Source: PMG-095 sp049324695
GTDB taxonomy: Bacteria; Myxococcota_A; Polyangia; Polyangiales; Polyangiaceae
NCBI GenBank assembly: GCA_049324695.1
Contig: JBMOMJ010000064.1
Span: 167,811 to 231,810, forward strand
DNA: 64,000 bases
Direction: 5' to 3'
Below, in pieces: positions 38,924 to 48,923 of this stretch. Each line of letters starts with the position of its first letter. Position 1 is the stretch's first letter. The translations under genes were made by a program, and so were the position numbers. Below the pieces are notes generated by a model. The model worked only from the letters and a program-made list of their open reading frames with translations. It had not been told where the DNA came from and did no database searches.

Positions 38924-38991
38924 GTGCCATGCCGCCACGGCTCACTCACGACTTTCGCACGAAACCTCCGCGCGCACAGCCCTGAAATGAG

Positions 38992-39012
38992 CGGGCCACC
39001 CCCGCCGGCCCG
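38992..39012 (-). terminator. Hairpin downstream of the MopE-like lipoprotein gene
   Basis: CGGGCC/GGCCCG with a 9-base loop, 28 bases past the lipoprotein stop on the minus strand. It probably separates that gene from the reverse transcriptase operon. There is no T tract. Confidence 0.4.
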
Positions 39013-39039
39013 TGTGTGCGAACGGGTAGATTCGAGCGG

Positions 39040-40497
39040 CTAAAAGTACGGGAACTTGTCGCGATCGGGCAGGTAGATGTTATTGCCGGTGCGCTCGCAA
39101 CCGGGCGTGGTGCACTTCGGCATGAAGTGGATCAAGCCGTCGCTTGCCGCTTGCTTGTCGAGCAGCTTTCGCCAGAAGAAGTTGTCGGCGGCCGGCGAGT
39201 AACCGGTGCCGCGCACGTACGAGTTCACGTGCGTCGTGCGGCGTTGCACCACGCCCTGACTGTCGACGTACAGGCACACGCCGGCGCCGAGTTTGTTGAA
39301 GACCACCGCGTCGCACGCATCGTAAAAGAAGCGATTGTGATTGATCGGCAGGAATGCCGTGTCGTGGGTGCGCAGGTCGATGGCATCACACGAGCCCGAG
39401 CGTGAAGAAGCGTAGTTGCGCGTCATGAGGATGTAGCGATCGTCGGAGCGGCGGAAGAAGCGATGCCGCAAACTCATGATCTTGGTCGTACCCTGCCCTG
39501 CGGCCACGCTGAAATAGGTGCTCACGGTTGGCGTGAAACCCAATTGAATGAAGGGCGCGCGTGTGACCGTCGTGGTGCCGAACACGCCTCCGTCCGCCAC
39601 CGTAGCCGCTCCTGCCGCGAAGAAGGCTTGGTCGGTTGCGCGCAAGGTGCAGCGCGGCGCTCCGTGCATGCTGCTGTGCATGTAATACGAGAGCGAGATG
39701 AAGTCGCTGGCACCGCCGCCGGGGAACGCAGCGCGAACCTGCGTCGTCCACAAGCCGTTGCTAGCGGGGTCTTGTGACTCGGCTACGGTGCGCGGCACGA
39801 TGCGTGTGTTGCTGCCGCTCGAGCACGCGGTCCACGGGGTTTGATCTGGAACGGCAACGCCGCGCGCGCTGCGGCATTGGAATGTGAAGCCGGTCACCGC
39901 CGGCGCGTTCACAGTGATGAGCACGTCTTTGCCTGCGGCTGCGCCGTGCGGCTCGGGGAACGAGCCAGTCGGCGTGAGGCAGTCGATGTTGCCGTTGCAG
40001 TCGTTGTCTTTGCCGTCGGTACAAACCTCGGGTCCCGTGGGCACGCAGTTCGCGACCATGCCGCCAGCGCCGACGATGCTGCCCCCTGCGCCGAGCACGT
40101 TGCCACCCGCGCCAACGACGGCACCGCCGCTGCCGACCAGCGCGCCGCCAGTATTCGTGATCGCGCCGCCCGCGCCGGGGATCCCGCCGGTACCCGGAAC
40201 GCCGCCATCGTTCATGCCGGCGCCGCCATCGATGCCGCCCATGCCCAGCACACCGCCAGCGCCTGCATCGCCACCAGTACTGGGCAAACCGCCTTCGCCG
40301 GTGTCGCCGGCGCCACCTAGTGTACCGCCCTGATTGCGGAGGCCACCCGCTCCAGTGCCACCTTGCGCCTTGGCGCCGCCTCCTCCACCGAGCGCAGCAT
40401 CGTAGTCGCGCACCGGCGACGAGCACGCAAACGCGTGAATCAAGGGGAATCCAAGTAGCACTGAGAACGCCGCAGCGCGTGTACCAATGAAAGACAT
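39040..40497 (-). CDS. MopE-like lipoprotein with Gly-rich linker
   Basis: 485 residues. The signal peptide ends in a lipobox (HAFAC). About 110 residues of Gly/Ala-rich low complexity follow, then one metal-binding-type motif of MopE-like proteins (VCTDGKDNDCNGNIDC), then a C-terminal domain of about 290 residues with several Cys, Trp and Tyr but no recognised family. It is likely a surface-anchored protein. The linker type is shared with three other lipoproteins in the window. Confidence 0.75.
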   Translation of the reverse strand: MSFIGTRAAAFSVLLGFPLIHAFACSSPVRDYDAALGGGGGAKAQGGTGAGGLRNQGGTLGGAGDTGEGGLPSTGGDAGAGGVLGMGGIDGGAGMNDGGVPGTGGIPGAGGAITNTGGALVGSGGAVVGAGGNVLGAGGSIVGAGGMVANCVPTGPEVCTDGKDNDCNGNIDCLTPTGSFPEPHGAAAGKDVLITVNAPAVTGFTFQCRSARGVAVPDQTPWTACSSGSNTRIVPRTVAESQDPASNGLWTTQVRAAFPGGGASDFISLSYYMHSSMHGAPRCTLRATDQAFFAAGAATVADGGVFGTTTVTRAPFIQLGFTPTVSTYFSVAAGQGTTKIMSLRHRFFRRSDDRYILMTRNYASSRSGSCDAIDLRTHDTAFLPINHNRFFYDACDAVVFNKLGAGVCLYVDSQGVVQRRTTHVNSYVRGTGYSPAADNFFWRKLLDKQAASDGLIHFMPKCTTPGCERTGNNIYLPDRDKFPYF

Positions 40498-40681
40498 GGG
40501 CTAGGGCCTCAACTTACCGCTCGCAGAAGCGATCGGCGCTCTTCGTTGCGCCGTTGGTTCGAGAATTGGGCGAGTTTTCGCAACACGCGACCACAAGGTG
40601 TGACGGCACCGCTTAGGAGAAAGCTGGTGAACTTCGCCTGAGCGCGCTGAGGCGTGCTCCGAAGTTTGGGCTCTCTAGGGC

Positions 40682-41374
40682 TTAGATTTGAGCGTGAACA
40701 CGCTCGGGTACCCACTCGAGGCTGAAGCCGTACGGTTTGCAACCGGGTGTGGCCCACGTGAGCACGCGGCCGAATGCACGCGCTGCAAACAGCTCACCGA
40801 ACGTACGGTAACCCATCTTGGCCGTGGAGTGCAGGGACGGGTAATTGTCGGACTCGACGTAGGAGATGAGCCCGCGAGAGCCACGTTGAGTGTAGGCGCG
40901 CGCAGCGAGGCTCATGCCGATGCCGTGCAGGCGCTTACCGCGATAGCCGCGCAGAGTGTAGCCCTTGTACATGTAGACCCAGGCGGGATCGAAGTGGAGC
41001 AACAGATCTTTTTCGATGGGTGTGGGCCGCTTGGAGTACCAGCCGAAGCTCACGAGGCGTTTCGCGTCGAACACTCCGAAGCATTCGTCGCCGTGCGCCC
41101 GTGCAACGCGCACGAACTCCGGCGACATTTCTTCGGTGATTTCAGGGTCGGCGAGGGCAGCTTCGAGTTCGGCGTCCGAAGCGAAGTGGCACTCGAAACC
41201 GTTCGATTCGAACAACTTCGGATCGATGTCGGCGAGCTCGACGGTCATGCCGTTCAAAATCCGGAAAGGAACGAGGCGATTGACGGCTCGGTATTCGAGC
41301 TCGTAGAGCGCCGCGCGGCGACCGAAGTGTTTCGAGGTATCGCGGACGTGCTGGATTACATGGTTTAGGTCCAC
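40682..41374 (-). CDS. GNAT-family N-acetyltransferase-like protein
   Basis: 230 residues. The C-terminal half shows the GNAT pattern: FGVFDAKRLVSFGWY, WVYMYKGYTLRGYRGKRLHGIGM (acyl-CoA pyrophosphate loop) and YVESDNYPSLHSTAKMGYRTFG. The N-terminal 90 residues are a helical extension. The substrate is unknown. Its neighbour on the same strand is an SDR, but a 129-base gap separates them. Confidence 0.75.
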   Translation of the reverse strand: MDLNHVIQHVRDTSKHFGRRAALYELEYRAVNRLVPFRILNGMTVELADIDPKLFESNGFECHFASDAELEAALADPEITEEMSPEFVRVARAHGDECFGVFDAKRLVSFGWYSKRPTPIEKDLLLHFDPAWVYMYKGYTLRGYRGKRLHGIGMSLAARAYTQRGSRGLISYVESDNYPSLHSTAKMGYRTFGELFAARAFGRVLTWATPGCKPYGFSLEWVPERVHAQI

Positions 41375-41503
41375 GCCAGTAAATCTAAATCAGCAAATGG
41401 GAGTTTCGAGCAAAATCCCATTTGGAATCGTCGCAGAGAACAGCGCAAACGTGACGCGAGGCGGGTTTGCCGAGCGAGGCGAGAAGGAGCGCTGGAGTTC
41501 GAA

Positions 41504-42244
41504 TCAGAAATTGATTTTGCGCATGACGAAGCGAGGCAGCATGCGAATCACGAACAGGATTAGCCACCAGATGCGCGGGGCATAAATGATCGGCTTGCCC
41601 TGATCCATGGCGCGCACGACGAGCTTGGCGACCTGCTCCGGCTCGCCCGCAAACGGAGGAGGCTTCAGCCCTGCTGTCATGGCGGTTTTCACGAAGCCGG
41701 GTTTCACGCACAAAACGCGCAGACCCGCGTCGTAAAACTTGTGATCGAGCGCTTCTAGATAGACAGAGAGGCCCGCTTTGCTCGAGCCGTAGATTGCAAC
41801 CGGCTTGCGGCCGCGATCACCGGCGACCGAGGAAAATACGGTGAGGCGACCACCGCCGCGCGCGAGCAGGCGCTTGCGGACGTGTTCGCAAAAGACGACC
41901 GTGTTCGCGTAGTTTACGGTGACGAGCCGGCGCGTGAGCTCGATATCGTTCTCGAGGGCTTCTTGTGTTGCGAACAGGGCGGCGCTGACGATGACTGTGT
42001 CAAAGCCGCTCAGTGCGGTGTCGGCCGCATCGAGCGCCGTGGCAAAACCTTCGGGCTTCTCGAGATCGAGCGTAGCGTAACCGACAGTTTGCTTATTGGC
42101 TGAGCGCACGCTGAGATCGGCTGCGCTGCGCCCAAGCTCAGCGTCGCCGATGCCGAGCAGGAATACGCTGTCGCCGCGCTCCGCCAAGAGCTGCGCAATG
42201 CAGCGCCCCATACCGCTGGTGCCGCCCAGGACGACCGCCTTCAT
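41504..42244 (-). CDS. Short-chain dehydrogenase/reductase (DprE2-like)
   Basis: 246 residues. NAD(P) loop VVLGGTSGMGRCIAQLLAE, FSSVAGDRGRK and catalytic YGSSKAGLSVY. The C-terminus is hydrophobic (WWLILFVIRMLP), suggesting membrane association. It is similar in layout to the SDR at 24.5 kb. Expected role: a keto-sugar or lipid-linked substrate reductase, by inference from family features only. Confidence 0.85.
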   Translation of the reverse strand: MKAVVLGGTSGMGRCIAQLLAERGDSVFLLGIGDAELGRSAADLSVRSANKQTVGYATLDLEKPEGFATALDAADTALSGFDTVIVSAALFATQEALENDIELTRRLVTVNYANTVVFCEHVRKRLLARGGGRLTVFSSVAGDRGRKPVAIYGSSKAGLSVYLEALDHKFYDAGLRVLCVKPGFVKTAMTAGLKPPPFAGEPEQVAKLVVRAMDQGKPIIYAPRIWWLILFVIRMLPRFVMRKINF

Positions 42245-42617
42245 GCGCGCGCTCCCAGCGAGGGGCGCGAGTCAGCGCTGCACTGGCTTCGGCGGAATTC
42301 ACGAGTGAAAGGCATCGGTTGCAAACGCGGCTCCAGAGGGCTCGGAAGCGCTCGGCGAGCGCTTTGGGGCCGAACGACTAGCACGGAATGACTCGCGTTG
42401 GCGCGCGGCGGGGGCCCACCCCAAAAACCCAAAGACCAATCACCGCACACGGCTAGCCGACGAAGCGGAAATTCGATCGCGACGCGACGGCCGGTCCGGA
42501 AAAGTGGAGGTTCGGCACTGTCGAACGCCGGCGGCGTGCCCGAGGAGTAGACTCTCGCCGCCTGGCAGTCGCTTTTGAGTACTGCGCGCGAAGCGACGAC
42601 GAACTAGGGAGAAGACG
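42245..42617. other. Divergent intergenic region
   Basis: 373 bases between the SDR (minus) and the aldo/keto reductase (plus). It must hold both promoters. A short inverted repeat TTCG/CGAA is present near 42511. No gene could be supported. Confidence 0.5.
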
Positions 42618-43643
42618 ATGAAGTATCGACGCTTGGGAGCATCGGGAGTCAAGGTTTCGGAGCTGTGCCTGGGGGCGATGACGTTCGGCGAAGCGGACGA
42701 GAAGTCTTTCATGCACAACATCGGCATGGACGAGAACACCACGTTCTCGGTGCTGAATCGCGCGCTGGAACTCGGAATCAATTTCATCGACACGGCCGAC
42801 GTGTATGGGCAAGACGGGCTCAGCGAGCGGGTGCTGGGCGCGTGGTTTCAACGCGACAAGCGGCGCGACGAGGTGGTGCTAGCCACCAAGTTCCGTTTCA
42901 CCATGGGCGACGGTCCGAATCGTAGCGGCGCGTCGCGCTATCGCATCCGTCGTTGTGTGGAAGGCAGCTTGAAGCGCCTCAACACCGATCGCATCGACCT
43001 GTATCAGGTGCACATGCAAGACATCGACACGCCGGAGGATGAGACGCTGTCTGCGCTCACTGACCTGGTGCGCGAAGGCAAGGTGCTCTACATCGGCTGC
43101 TCGAACTATGCGGCGTACCGTTTGATGGATTCGCTGTGGAAGAGTCGCGTCGGCAACCTCGCGAGCTACGTCACGTTGCAAGCCGAATATAGCCTCGTCG
43201 TGCGAGATCTGGAGCGCGAGCATCGGCCGTTGTGTCGCGAAAAAGGTCTCGGCATTTTGCCGTGGTCACCGCTGGCGGGAGGCTTCTTGAGTGGCAAGTA
43301 CCAGCAGAACCAACCGCCGCCTCCCGGTGCACGCCTCGACAAGTTGAAAGAACGTCTGGCCCGCTTCGACAACCCGCGCTGTTGGCGCACGCTCGCCGCC
43401 GTCGAGGAGATCGCAAAAGAGACCGATACGTCGCCGTCCGCCGTGTCGCTGGCCTGGTTGCTGCGCAAGCCCGAAGTAAGCTCCGTGATTTTCGGCGCAC
43501 GTTCGCTGGCGCAACTGGAGTCAAATGTTCGCGCGAGCGAGCTCAGCTTGAGCGACGCACACGTGACTCGTCTGGACGAAGCCAGCAGCTTCGAGCTCGG
43601 CTACCCGTATGGGTTCATGAACAACATTCAGGGGCGCTGGTAG
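42618..43643 (+). CDS. Aldo/keto reductase
   Basis: 341 residues, preceded by AGGGAGA at good spacing. The family tetrad is complete: Asp58, Tyr63 (NFIDTADVYG), Lys91 (LATKF) and His132 (LYQVHMQD). It should reduce aldehydes or ketones with NADPH in a TIM barrel. The length and the GILPWSPLAGGFLSGKY motif fit the AKR11/YajO-type group. It is convergent with the SelO gene, 10 bases away. Confidence 0.93.
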   Translation: MKYRRLGASGVKVSELCLGAMTFGEADEKSFMHNIGMDENTTFSVLNRALELGINFIDTADVYGQDGLSERVLGAWFQRDKRRDEVVLATKFRFTMGDGPNRSGASRYRIRRCVEGSLKRLNTDRIDLYQVHMQDIDTPEDETLSALTDLVREGKVLYIGCSNYAAYRLMDSLWKSRVGNLASYVTLQAEYSLVVRDLEREHRPLCREKGLGILPWSPLAGGFLSGKYQQNQPPPPGARLDKLKERLARFDNPRCWRTLAAVEEIAKETDTSPSAVSLAWLLRKPEVSSVIFGARSLAQLESNVRASELSLSDAHVTRLDEASSFELGYPYGFMNNIQGRW

Positions 43644-43653
43644 CGAGGGCTGC

Positions 43654-45279
43654 TTACGAGCTACACGAAAGCTGAGAACAACCGACGCGGTTACGTGCCC
43701 AGTCGGGACGCTTTTCGGCGAACGCTTCGCGACCAGGCTGTTCACTGTACGGATCGCGGAGCACCTCGAGAGTTTCGAGGAGCACGCTGGGATCACCTTG
43801 TTCAGCGGCGTCGATGGCTTGTTGAGCGAGGTAGTTCCGGAGAATGAACTTCGGATTGGCGGCGTTCATGCGGCGAACACGCTCGGCCTCCTCGATGTCT
43901 CGCGCGCGCTCGGCGTAGCGGCGGATCCAGGCGAGGGTGAGTTGGCGAGCTGGTTCGGGTAGCGGGCCGCTGGAGTAGTAGGCGGGTTGCAGGGCTGCGA
44001 AGATGCCAGCTTCGTCTGCGCTGTGAATGGGAAGCTTGGCGAGGCAGCGAAAGAAGATTGTGAAGTCCGTTTCGACGATACCGAGTAGATCGAAGAGTTG
44101 ATCGATGAAGGCAGTGTCGCTGTTGGGATCTTCCGCAGCGAGGCCTTTGTCGTCGCGGAAGGGTGGCAAGCCGAGTTTGCGGGCGAGTTCGACGCGCTGG
44201 CAAGCTTCGTAGCTTTCGGCGTACGCGTCCAGGGCTGCTTCCGCGGCGGGCACGTCGTCGATCAGGGGCAGCAAAGCTTCTGCGAGTTTGAACAGGTTCC
44301 AGCGTGCCACGACGGGTTGATGCGCGTAGCGATAACGGCGCGTGTGAGCGTCGGTGGTGTTGGGCGTGAAGTCGGGGTCGAAGTGATCGAGCATGCCGAA
44401 CGGGCCATAGTCGATGGTAAGACCCAGGATTGACATGTTGTCGGTGTTCATCACGCCGTGGACGAAGCCAATTCGCATCCAATGAGCCATGAGCTCACCG
44501 GTGCGGCGCGACACCTCACGGATCAAGGCGAGATAGGCGTCTTTGCCAGGCGCACCGAGCTCCGAAAAGTGCGTACGCAGCGTGTAATCCGTGAGCTGCT
44601 TCAGAATGCCGAGGTCTTGGCGCGAAGCGAAGATCTCGTAGTTGCCGAAACGCAGGAACGAAGGCGCAACGCGGCACACGATGGCGCCCGGCTCGGCGCG
44701 CGGATGGCCGTCGTAAAGCATGTCGCGCACGACGCGCTCGCCGGTTTCGACGAGGCACAAGGCGCGCGTAGTGGGCACGCCCAGATGGAACATGGCTTCG
44801 CTGCACAGAAACTCACGCAACGACGAGCGCAGGACGGCGCGACCATCTGCGGTGCGCGAATAGGGAGTGCGGCCGGCACCCTTGAGCTGGAGCTCCCAGC
44901 GTTCGTTCCGCGCGTTCAGCACTTCGCCGAGTGTGATGGCGCGACCGTCGCCCAATTGACCTGCCCAATTTCCAAACTGGTGCCCACCGTAGCAAGCCGA
45001 ATACGGCTGCATCCCGGGAAGCAGTTCGTTGCCCGCAAAGACACGCGCGAATCGTTCGGAGCGCACGAACGCTGGCGAGAAGCCGAGCAGCTCGGCAACT
45101 TCATGTGCGTGCACCAACAAGCGAGGCGCCGCGACCGGCGTTGGCGGCACGTGTGAATAACAGGCGCCGCGCACCGGACGTGGCCTGTGCGGCTCACCGT
45201 CGTCGCCGGGCAGCTCACGCACGAAGCTGTTGTCGAAGTTCAGCGGCGGAGGGGAATCGAACTCGGCGTGCGCCTGCAT
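43654..45279 (-). CDS. selO: SelO-type protein adenylyltransferase (YdiU)
   Basis: 541 residues. Diagnostic segments are LQLKGAGRTPYSRTADGRAV, REFLCSEAMFHLGVPTTRAL, HGVMNTDNMSILGLTIDYGP and the C-terminal SCSS. SelO is a pseudokinase that transfers AMP to proteins, linked to oxidative stress. The tail holds cysteine at the position where some eukaryotic homologues carry selenocysteine (CxxS). The gene stands alone; 240 bases without a gene separate it from nrdB. Confidence 0.95.
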   Translation of the reverse strand: MQAHAEFDSPPPLNFDNSFVRELPGDDGEPHRPRPVRGACYSHVPPTPVAAPRLLVHAHEVAELLGFSPAFVRSERFARVFAGNELLPGMQPYSACYGGHQFGNWAGQLGDGRAITLGEVLNARNERWELQLKGAGRTPYSRTADGRAVLRSSLREFLCSEAMFHLGVPTTRALCLVETGERVVRDMLYDGHPRAEPGAIVCRVAPSFLRFGNYEIFASRQDLGILKQLTDYTLRTHFSELGAPGKDAYLALIREVSRRTGELMAHWMRIGFVHGVMNTDNMSILGLTIDYGPFGMLDHFDPDFTPNTTDAHTRRYRYAHQPVVARWNLFKLAEALLPLIDDVPAAEAALDAYAESYEACQRVELARKLGLPPFRDDKGLAAEDPNSDTAFIDQLFDLLGIVETDFTIFFRCLAKLPIHSADEAGIFAALQPAYYSSGPLPEPARQLTLAWIRRYAERARDIEEAERVRRMNAANPKFILRNYLAQQAIDAAEQGDPSVLLETLEVLRDPYSEQPGREAFAEKRPDWARNRVGCSQLSCSS

Positions 45280-45519
45280 CGGCGGGCAAGTCTAGCCCCG
45301 AAAGCGTCAGCGTCGGCGCGCGCCGAACCACAGGGGCAGGATTGCGGCCAGCAGCAGGGCCGGCTGACGCGCGGGAAGGACTGCTGCGCTGTAAGTGCAG
45401 CCTTTCGCGTCGTGAGATCCCGAAGCGTCCGATGGCGAAACGTCGCCGGACGGGTGCTGCTCGAGCCCATTAGTCTCGGGCCTCTACCAGCAAGAATGGT
45501 GCGCGTACTCGTACCGCGC

Positions 45520-46542
45520 CTAAAAACCGCCGTCGAGCACGACTTCGCCGCTCACACCCACTTGATACGACGCAACGCGGCGCTCGAAGAAATTGGTGAC
45601 CTCTTGCACGTCCTGCAACTCGAGGAATGACAGCGGATTTTTGCTGCGATACTCCGGCGCGCAGCCGAGCGTTGCCAGGCGCTGATCAGCGACGAACTCG
45701 AGGTAGCCGCGCACGTCGCGCAACGAGAGCCCGGAGAGGCCGTTGCCCAAGAGGTCCTGCGCGAACAGGGTCTCGGCGTCCACCGCGTCGTTCAACATAC
45801 GACGCACTTCGCGCTCCATTTGAGCATCGAAGAGCTCGGGCTCTTCTTCACGCGCGATGCGCACCACCTCGAAGGCGAACGCCATGTGTGCACTCTCGTC
45901 ACGAAACACCCAGTTGGTGCCCGTGGCAAGACCGTGCAGCAAGCCACGCGAACGCAGGTAGTAGACGTAGGCGAATGCGCCGAAGAAGAACAAGCCTTCA
46001 ACGCAGGCTGCAAACGCGATCAGGTTACGGAGGAACGCGCGCCGCTCGCTCATCAAATCGAGCCGGTTCAATTGATGAATGCTGTCGATCCAACGGAAGC
46101 AGAACTCCGCCTTGTGTGCGACGGAGGGCACGTGCTCCACCGCGGCGAACGCTTGCGCGCGCTGCGCCGGATCGGGAACATACGTGTCGAGCAGAGTCAG
46201 GTAGAACTCGACGTGCAGCGCCTCTTCGTATAACTGGCGCGACAGATACATGCGCGCTTCGGGTGCGTTCACGTGCCGATACAAATTGAGCACCAAATTG
46301 TTCGACACGATGCTGTCGCCCGTAGCGAAGAACGCTACCAAGCGCTCGATCAGGTGCCGCTCACCGGGGTTCAGGCGACGATGAATGTCGTCGACGTCTT
46401 TGCTGAAATCGACTTCGTCCACCGTCCACGTGTTGCGCACCGCATTGCGGTACATGTCGTAAAACACCGGGTATTTTAGCGGCCGCAGCGAGAGGCACGA
46501 ACCGGGATCGAGCAAACGCGCAGGGCGAACTACCGAGCTCAT
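45520..46542 (-). CDS. nrdB: Class Ia ribonucleotide reductase small subunit
   Basis: 340 residues from ATG 46542, overlapping the nrdA stop (ATGA). It forms the di-iron tyrosyl-radical partner of NrdA. Visible iron-site and radical residues are YEEALHVEFY, with Glu107, His110 and Tyr114 at the spacing of E. coli Glu115/His118/Tyr122, and FRDESAHMAF for the second Glu/His pair. It ends in an acidic tail of the type that docks to NrdA. Expression follows nrdA, hence the upstream cobalamin riboswitch. Confidence 0.95.
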   Translation of the reverse strand: MSSVVRPARLLDPGSCLSLRPLKYPVFYDMYRNAVRNTWTVDEVDFSKDVDDIHRRLNPGERHLIERLVAFFATGDSIVSNNLVLNLYRHVNAPEARMYLSRQLYEEALHVEFYLTLLDTYVPDPAQRAQAFAAVEHVPSVAHKAEFCFRWIDSIHQLNRLDLMSERRAFLRNLIAFAACVEGLFFFGAFAYVYYLRSRGLLHGLATGTNWVFRDESAHMAFAFEVVRIAREEEPELFDAQMEREVRRMLNDAVDAETLFAQDLLGNGLSGLSLRDVRGYLEFVADQRLATLGCAPEYRSKNPLSFLELQDVQEVTNFFERRVASYQVGVSGEVVLDGGF

Positions 46543-48923
46543 TGGCAAGCCTCACACGTCTCGGGGTTTTCGAGCGAGCACACAACGGCCTTCACGGCTT
46601 CTTCCGGCGGAGTAGACACCGTGGCCTTGGCGATGCGCGTAGCAGGCCGCGAACGCAGGTAATACGTCGTCTTCAAGCCGCGCTTCCAGGCGTAGAAGTA
46701 CATCGACGAAAGGCGGCCGATGTTCGGGGTTTCCACGAACAGGTTCAGCGACTGACTTTGGTCGATGAAGGCGCCGCGATCGGCAGCCATGTCGATTAGC
46801 GAACGCATCGGAACCTCCCATGCCGTGCGATACAGCTCGCGCAGCGCCGGGCTGAGCTCTTCGAAGCTTTGTACGGAACCTTCGGCCACCTTCAAGCGGT
46901 CACGCGTCGCGTCGTTCCACAAGCCGAGTGCTTCGAGATCGCGCACTAGCCAGCGATTCACCTGCAAGAACTCGCCCGACAGCGTTTCGCGCTTGAACAG
47001 GTTCGAAACTTGCGGCTCGATGCACTCCGAAGTGCCCGCAATCGCAGCAATCGTGGCGGTCGGCGCAATCGCGACCAACAGTGAATTCCGCAGGCCAACC
47101 CGCTGAATTCGCTGGGCGAGCTCGACGAAACGCTCCTGGTCTTCTGGCGCGACGCCCCACGCTGCGAACTGCAGCTCGCCGCGCGCGGCGCGTGTCTCGG
47201 CGAAGGCTTCGTGAGGGCCATGCTCCTCCGCGAGATCACACGAGGTCTGCAAGGCGTGAAAGTAGATCTCCTCGGCGATGCGGCGCGATAACGCGCGCGC
47301 TGCCTCCGAATCGAACGGTAAGCGCAGCTCGAAGAACAAGTCCTGGAGGCCCATGACACCGAGGCCCACCGGGCGCCAGCGCTGGTTCGACGCGCGTGCG
47401 CTCGGGATCGCATAGTAATTGAGATCGATCACGCGATCGAGGTGACGCACGGCGATATGCACACTGCGTGCGAGCTTCTCGAAGTCGAACGCACCGTTCT
47501 CCACGTAGCGCGCCAGGTTCAACGATCCAAGATTGCACACAGCCGTCTCGTGGTTGTTCGTGACCTCGAGAATTTCCGTGCACAGGTTGGAGAGGTGCAC
47601 ACAACCGCCACCCGCGGTTTGGTTGCAAGCGCGGTTCGATTTATCCTTGAAGCAAACCCAACCGTTGCCGGTTTCGGCCAAGGTTTTCATCATGCGCGCG
47701 TAGAGGTCGCGTGCGCGCAACGTGCGACTCGCCTTGCCCGCGTTTTCCGCCGCTAAATAGGCCTGTTCAAAGGCTTCACCCCAGCAATCGACGAGCTCTG
47801 GAACGAGCTTGGGATCGAACAACGACCAGTCAGCGTCCGCTTCGACGCGACGCATGAAAATATCGGGGATCCAATTGGCGATGTTGAGGTTGTGTGTACG
47901 GCGCTGCGGATCGCCGGTGCCGTCGCGCAATTCCAAGAACTCTTCGATGTCGGCGTGCCACGGTTCGAGGTACACGGCGCAGGCACCTTTGCGCTTGCCA
48001 CCTTGGTTCACCGCCGCGACCGAGGCGTCCAACGTCTTCAGCCACGGCACGATGCCGCTCGAGTGACCATTGGTGGACTCGATCAGTGAACCACGCGAGC
48101 GCACACGCGCGTAGGAGATACCAATGCCACCCGAGAATTTCGAAAGTGCGGCGACGTCGGCGTACTTCTTGTAGATATCTTCCAGGTGATCGAGCGGTGA
48201 ATCCAACAAGAAGCAGGACGAGAGCTGCTCGTGGCGCGTACCCGAGTTGAACAAAGTGGGCGAGCTCGGCAAGTACTCGAGATTCGAGAGCAGGCGGTAG
48301 AGCGAGAGCGCCTCCATCACCGTTTGGCTGAGCGCACAGGCAACGCGTAGGAAGAAGTATTGAGGCGTTTCGAACACGCGCCGCGTGGACGGATGCCGCA
48401 GCAAATAGCGGTCGTACACGGTGCGCAGGCCGAAGTACTCGAACAGCTGATCTTTGCTGGGATCGACGGCGTCGTTCAGTTTGCGCGCCGAGCGCGACAC
48501 GAAGTCGAGCAAGCGATCGTTGATGATGCCAAGCCGGTGCCCGAAGGCGATTGACTGCGAGAATGAGTGCACATCCTGCCCTGCGACTTCCTTGTCGATG
48601 TAAGTGGCGAGCAAGCGCGCCGCGAGTTGCGAATACTCCGGTTGCTCGACGATCAATCCTGCCGCGGTTTGGATCGAGAGCTCGTCCAACGCCTGCGTAG
48701 TGGCGCCGTCGTACAAGCCACCGATGGTGCGCAACGCCACACGCATTGGATCGACGCGTGTGAGCCCCGTCGTCGAACGCGTCACCGCACGCACGATCTT
48801 GTTCAAGTCGACAGGCTCGAAGCTGCCGTCGCGTTTTTGCACGCGCATGCTGGTTGCCCCCAAAGGTTCGCTGTCGGATTTGGATGGACGAGTATCAGCG
48901 CGCAGATCGAATGCTTGGGCCAT
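46539..48923 (-). CDS. nrdA: Class I ribonucleotide reductase large subunit
   Basis: 794 residues with AACCGGAGGAG before ATG 48923. The N-terminal ATP-cone (VQKRDGSFEPVDLNKIVRAV) regulates activity. The catalytic barrel includes LSSCFLLDSPLDH, GGIGISYARVR, NLCTEI and the C-terminal redox pair CEAC. It reduces ribonucleotides to deoxyribonucleotides with oxygen-dependent radical chemistry and no B12. Its leader carries a cobalamin riboswitch, so it is probably switched off when B12 is ample. Confidence 0.96.
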   Translation of the reverse strand: MAQAFDLRADTRPSKSDSEPLGATSMRVQKRDGSFEPVDLNKIVRAVTRSTTGLTRVDPMRVALRTIGGLYDGATTQALDELSIQTAAGLIVEQPEYSQLAARLLATYIDKEVAGQDVHSFSQSIAFGHRLGIINDRLLDFVSRSARKLNDAVDPSKDQLFEYFGLRTVYDRYLLRHPSTRRVFETPQYFFLRVACALSQTVMEALSLYRLLSNLEYLPSSPTLFNSGTRHEQLSSCFLLDSPLDHLEDIYKKYADVAALSKFSGGIGISYARVRSRGSLIESTNGHSSGIVPWLKTLDASVAAVNQGGKRKGACAVYLEPWHADIEEFLELRDGTGDPQRRTHNLNIANWIPDIFMRRVEADADWSLFDPKLVPELVDCWGEAFEQAYLAAENAGKASRTLRARDLYARMMKTLAETGNGWVCFKDKSNRACNQTAGGGCVHLSNLCTEILEVTNNHETAVCNLGSLNLARYVENGAFDFEKLARSVHIAVRHLDRVIDLNYYAIPSARASNQRWRPVGLGVMGLQDLFFELRLPFDSEAARALSRRIAEEIYFHALQTSCDLAEEHGPHEAFAETRAARGELQFAAWGVAPEDQERFVELAQRIQRVGLRNSLLVAIAPTATIAAIAGTSECIEPQVSNLFKRETLSGEFLQVNRWLVRDLEALGLWNDATRDRLKVAEGSVQSFEELSPALRELYRTAWEVPMRSLIDMAADRGAFIDQSQSLNLFVETPNIGRLSSMYFYAWKRGLKTTYYLRSRPATRIAKATVSTPPEEAVKAVVCSLENPETCEACQ

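Noticed and set aside
37491..39030. Diversity-generating retroelement or group II intron
   Set aside because: No template/variable repeat pair, no Avd gene, no maturase or HNH domain and no intron RNA domains were seen. Motif B lacks the DGR-type SQ signature.
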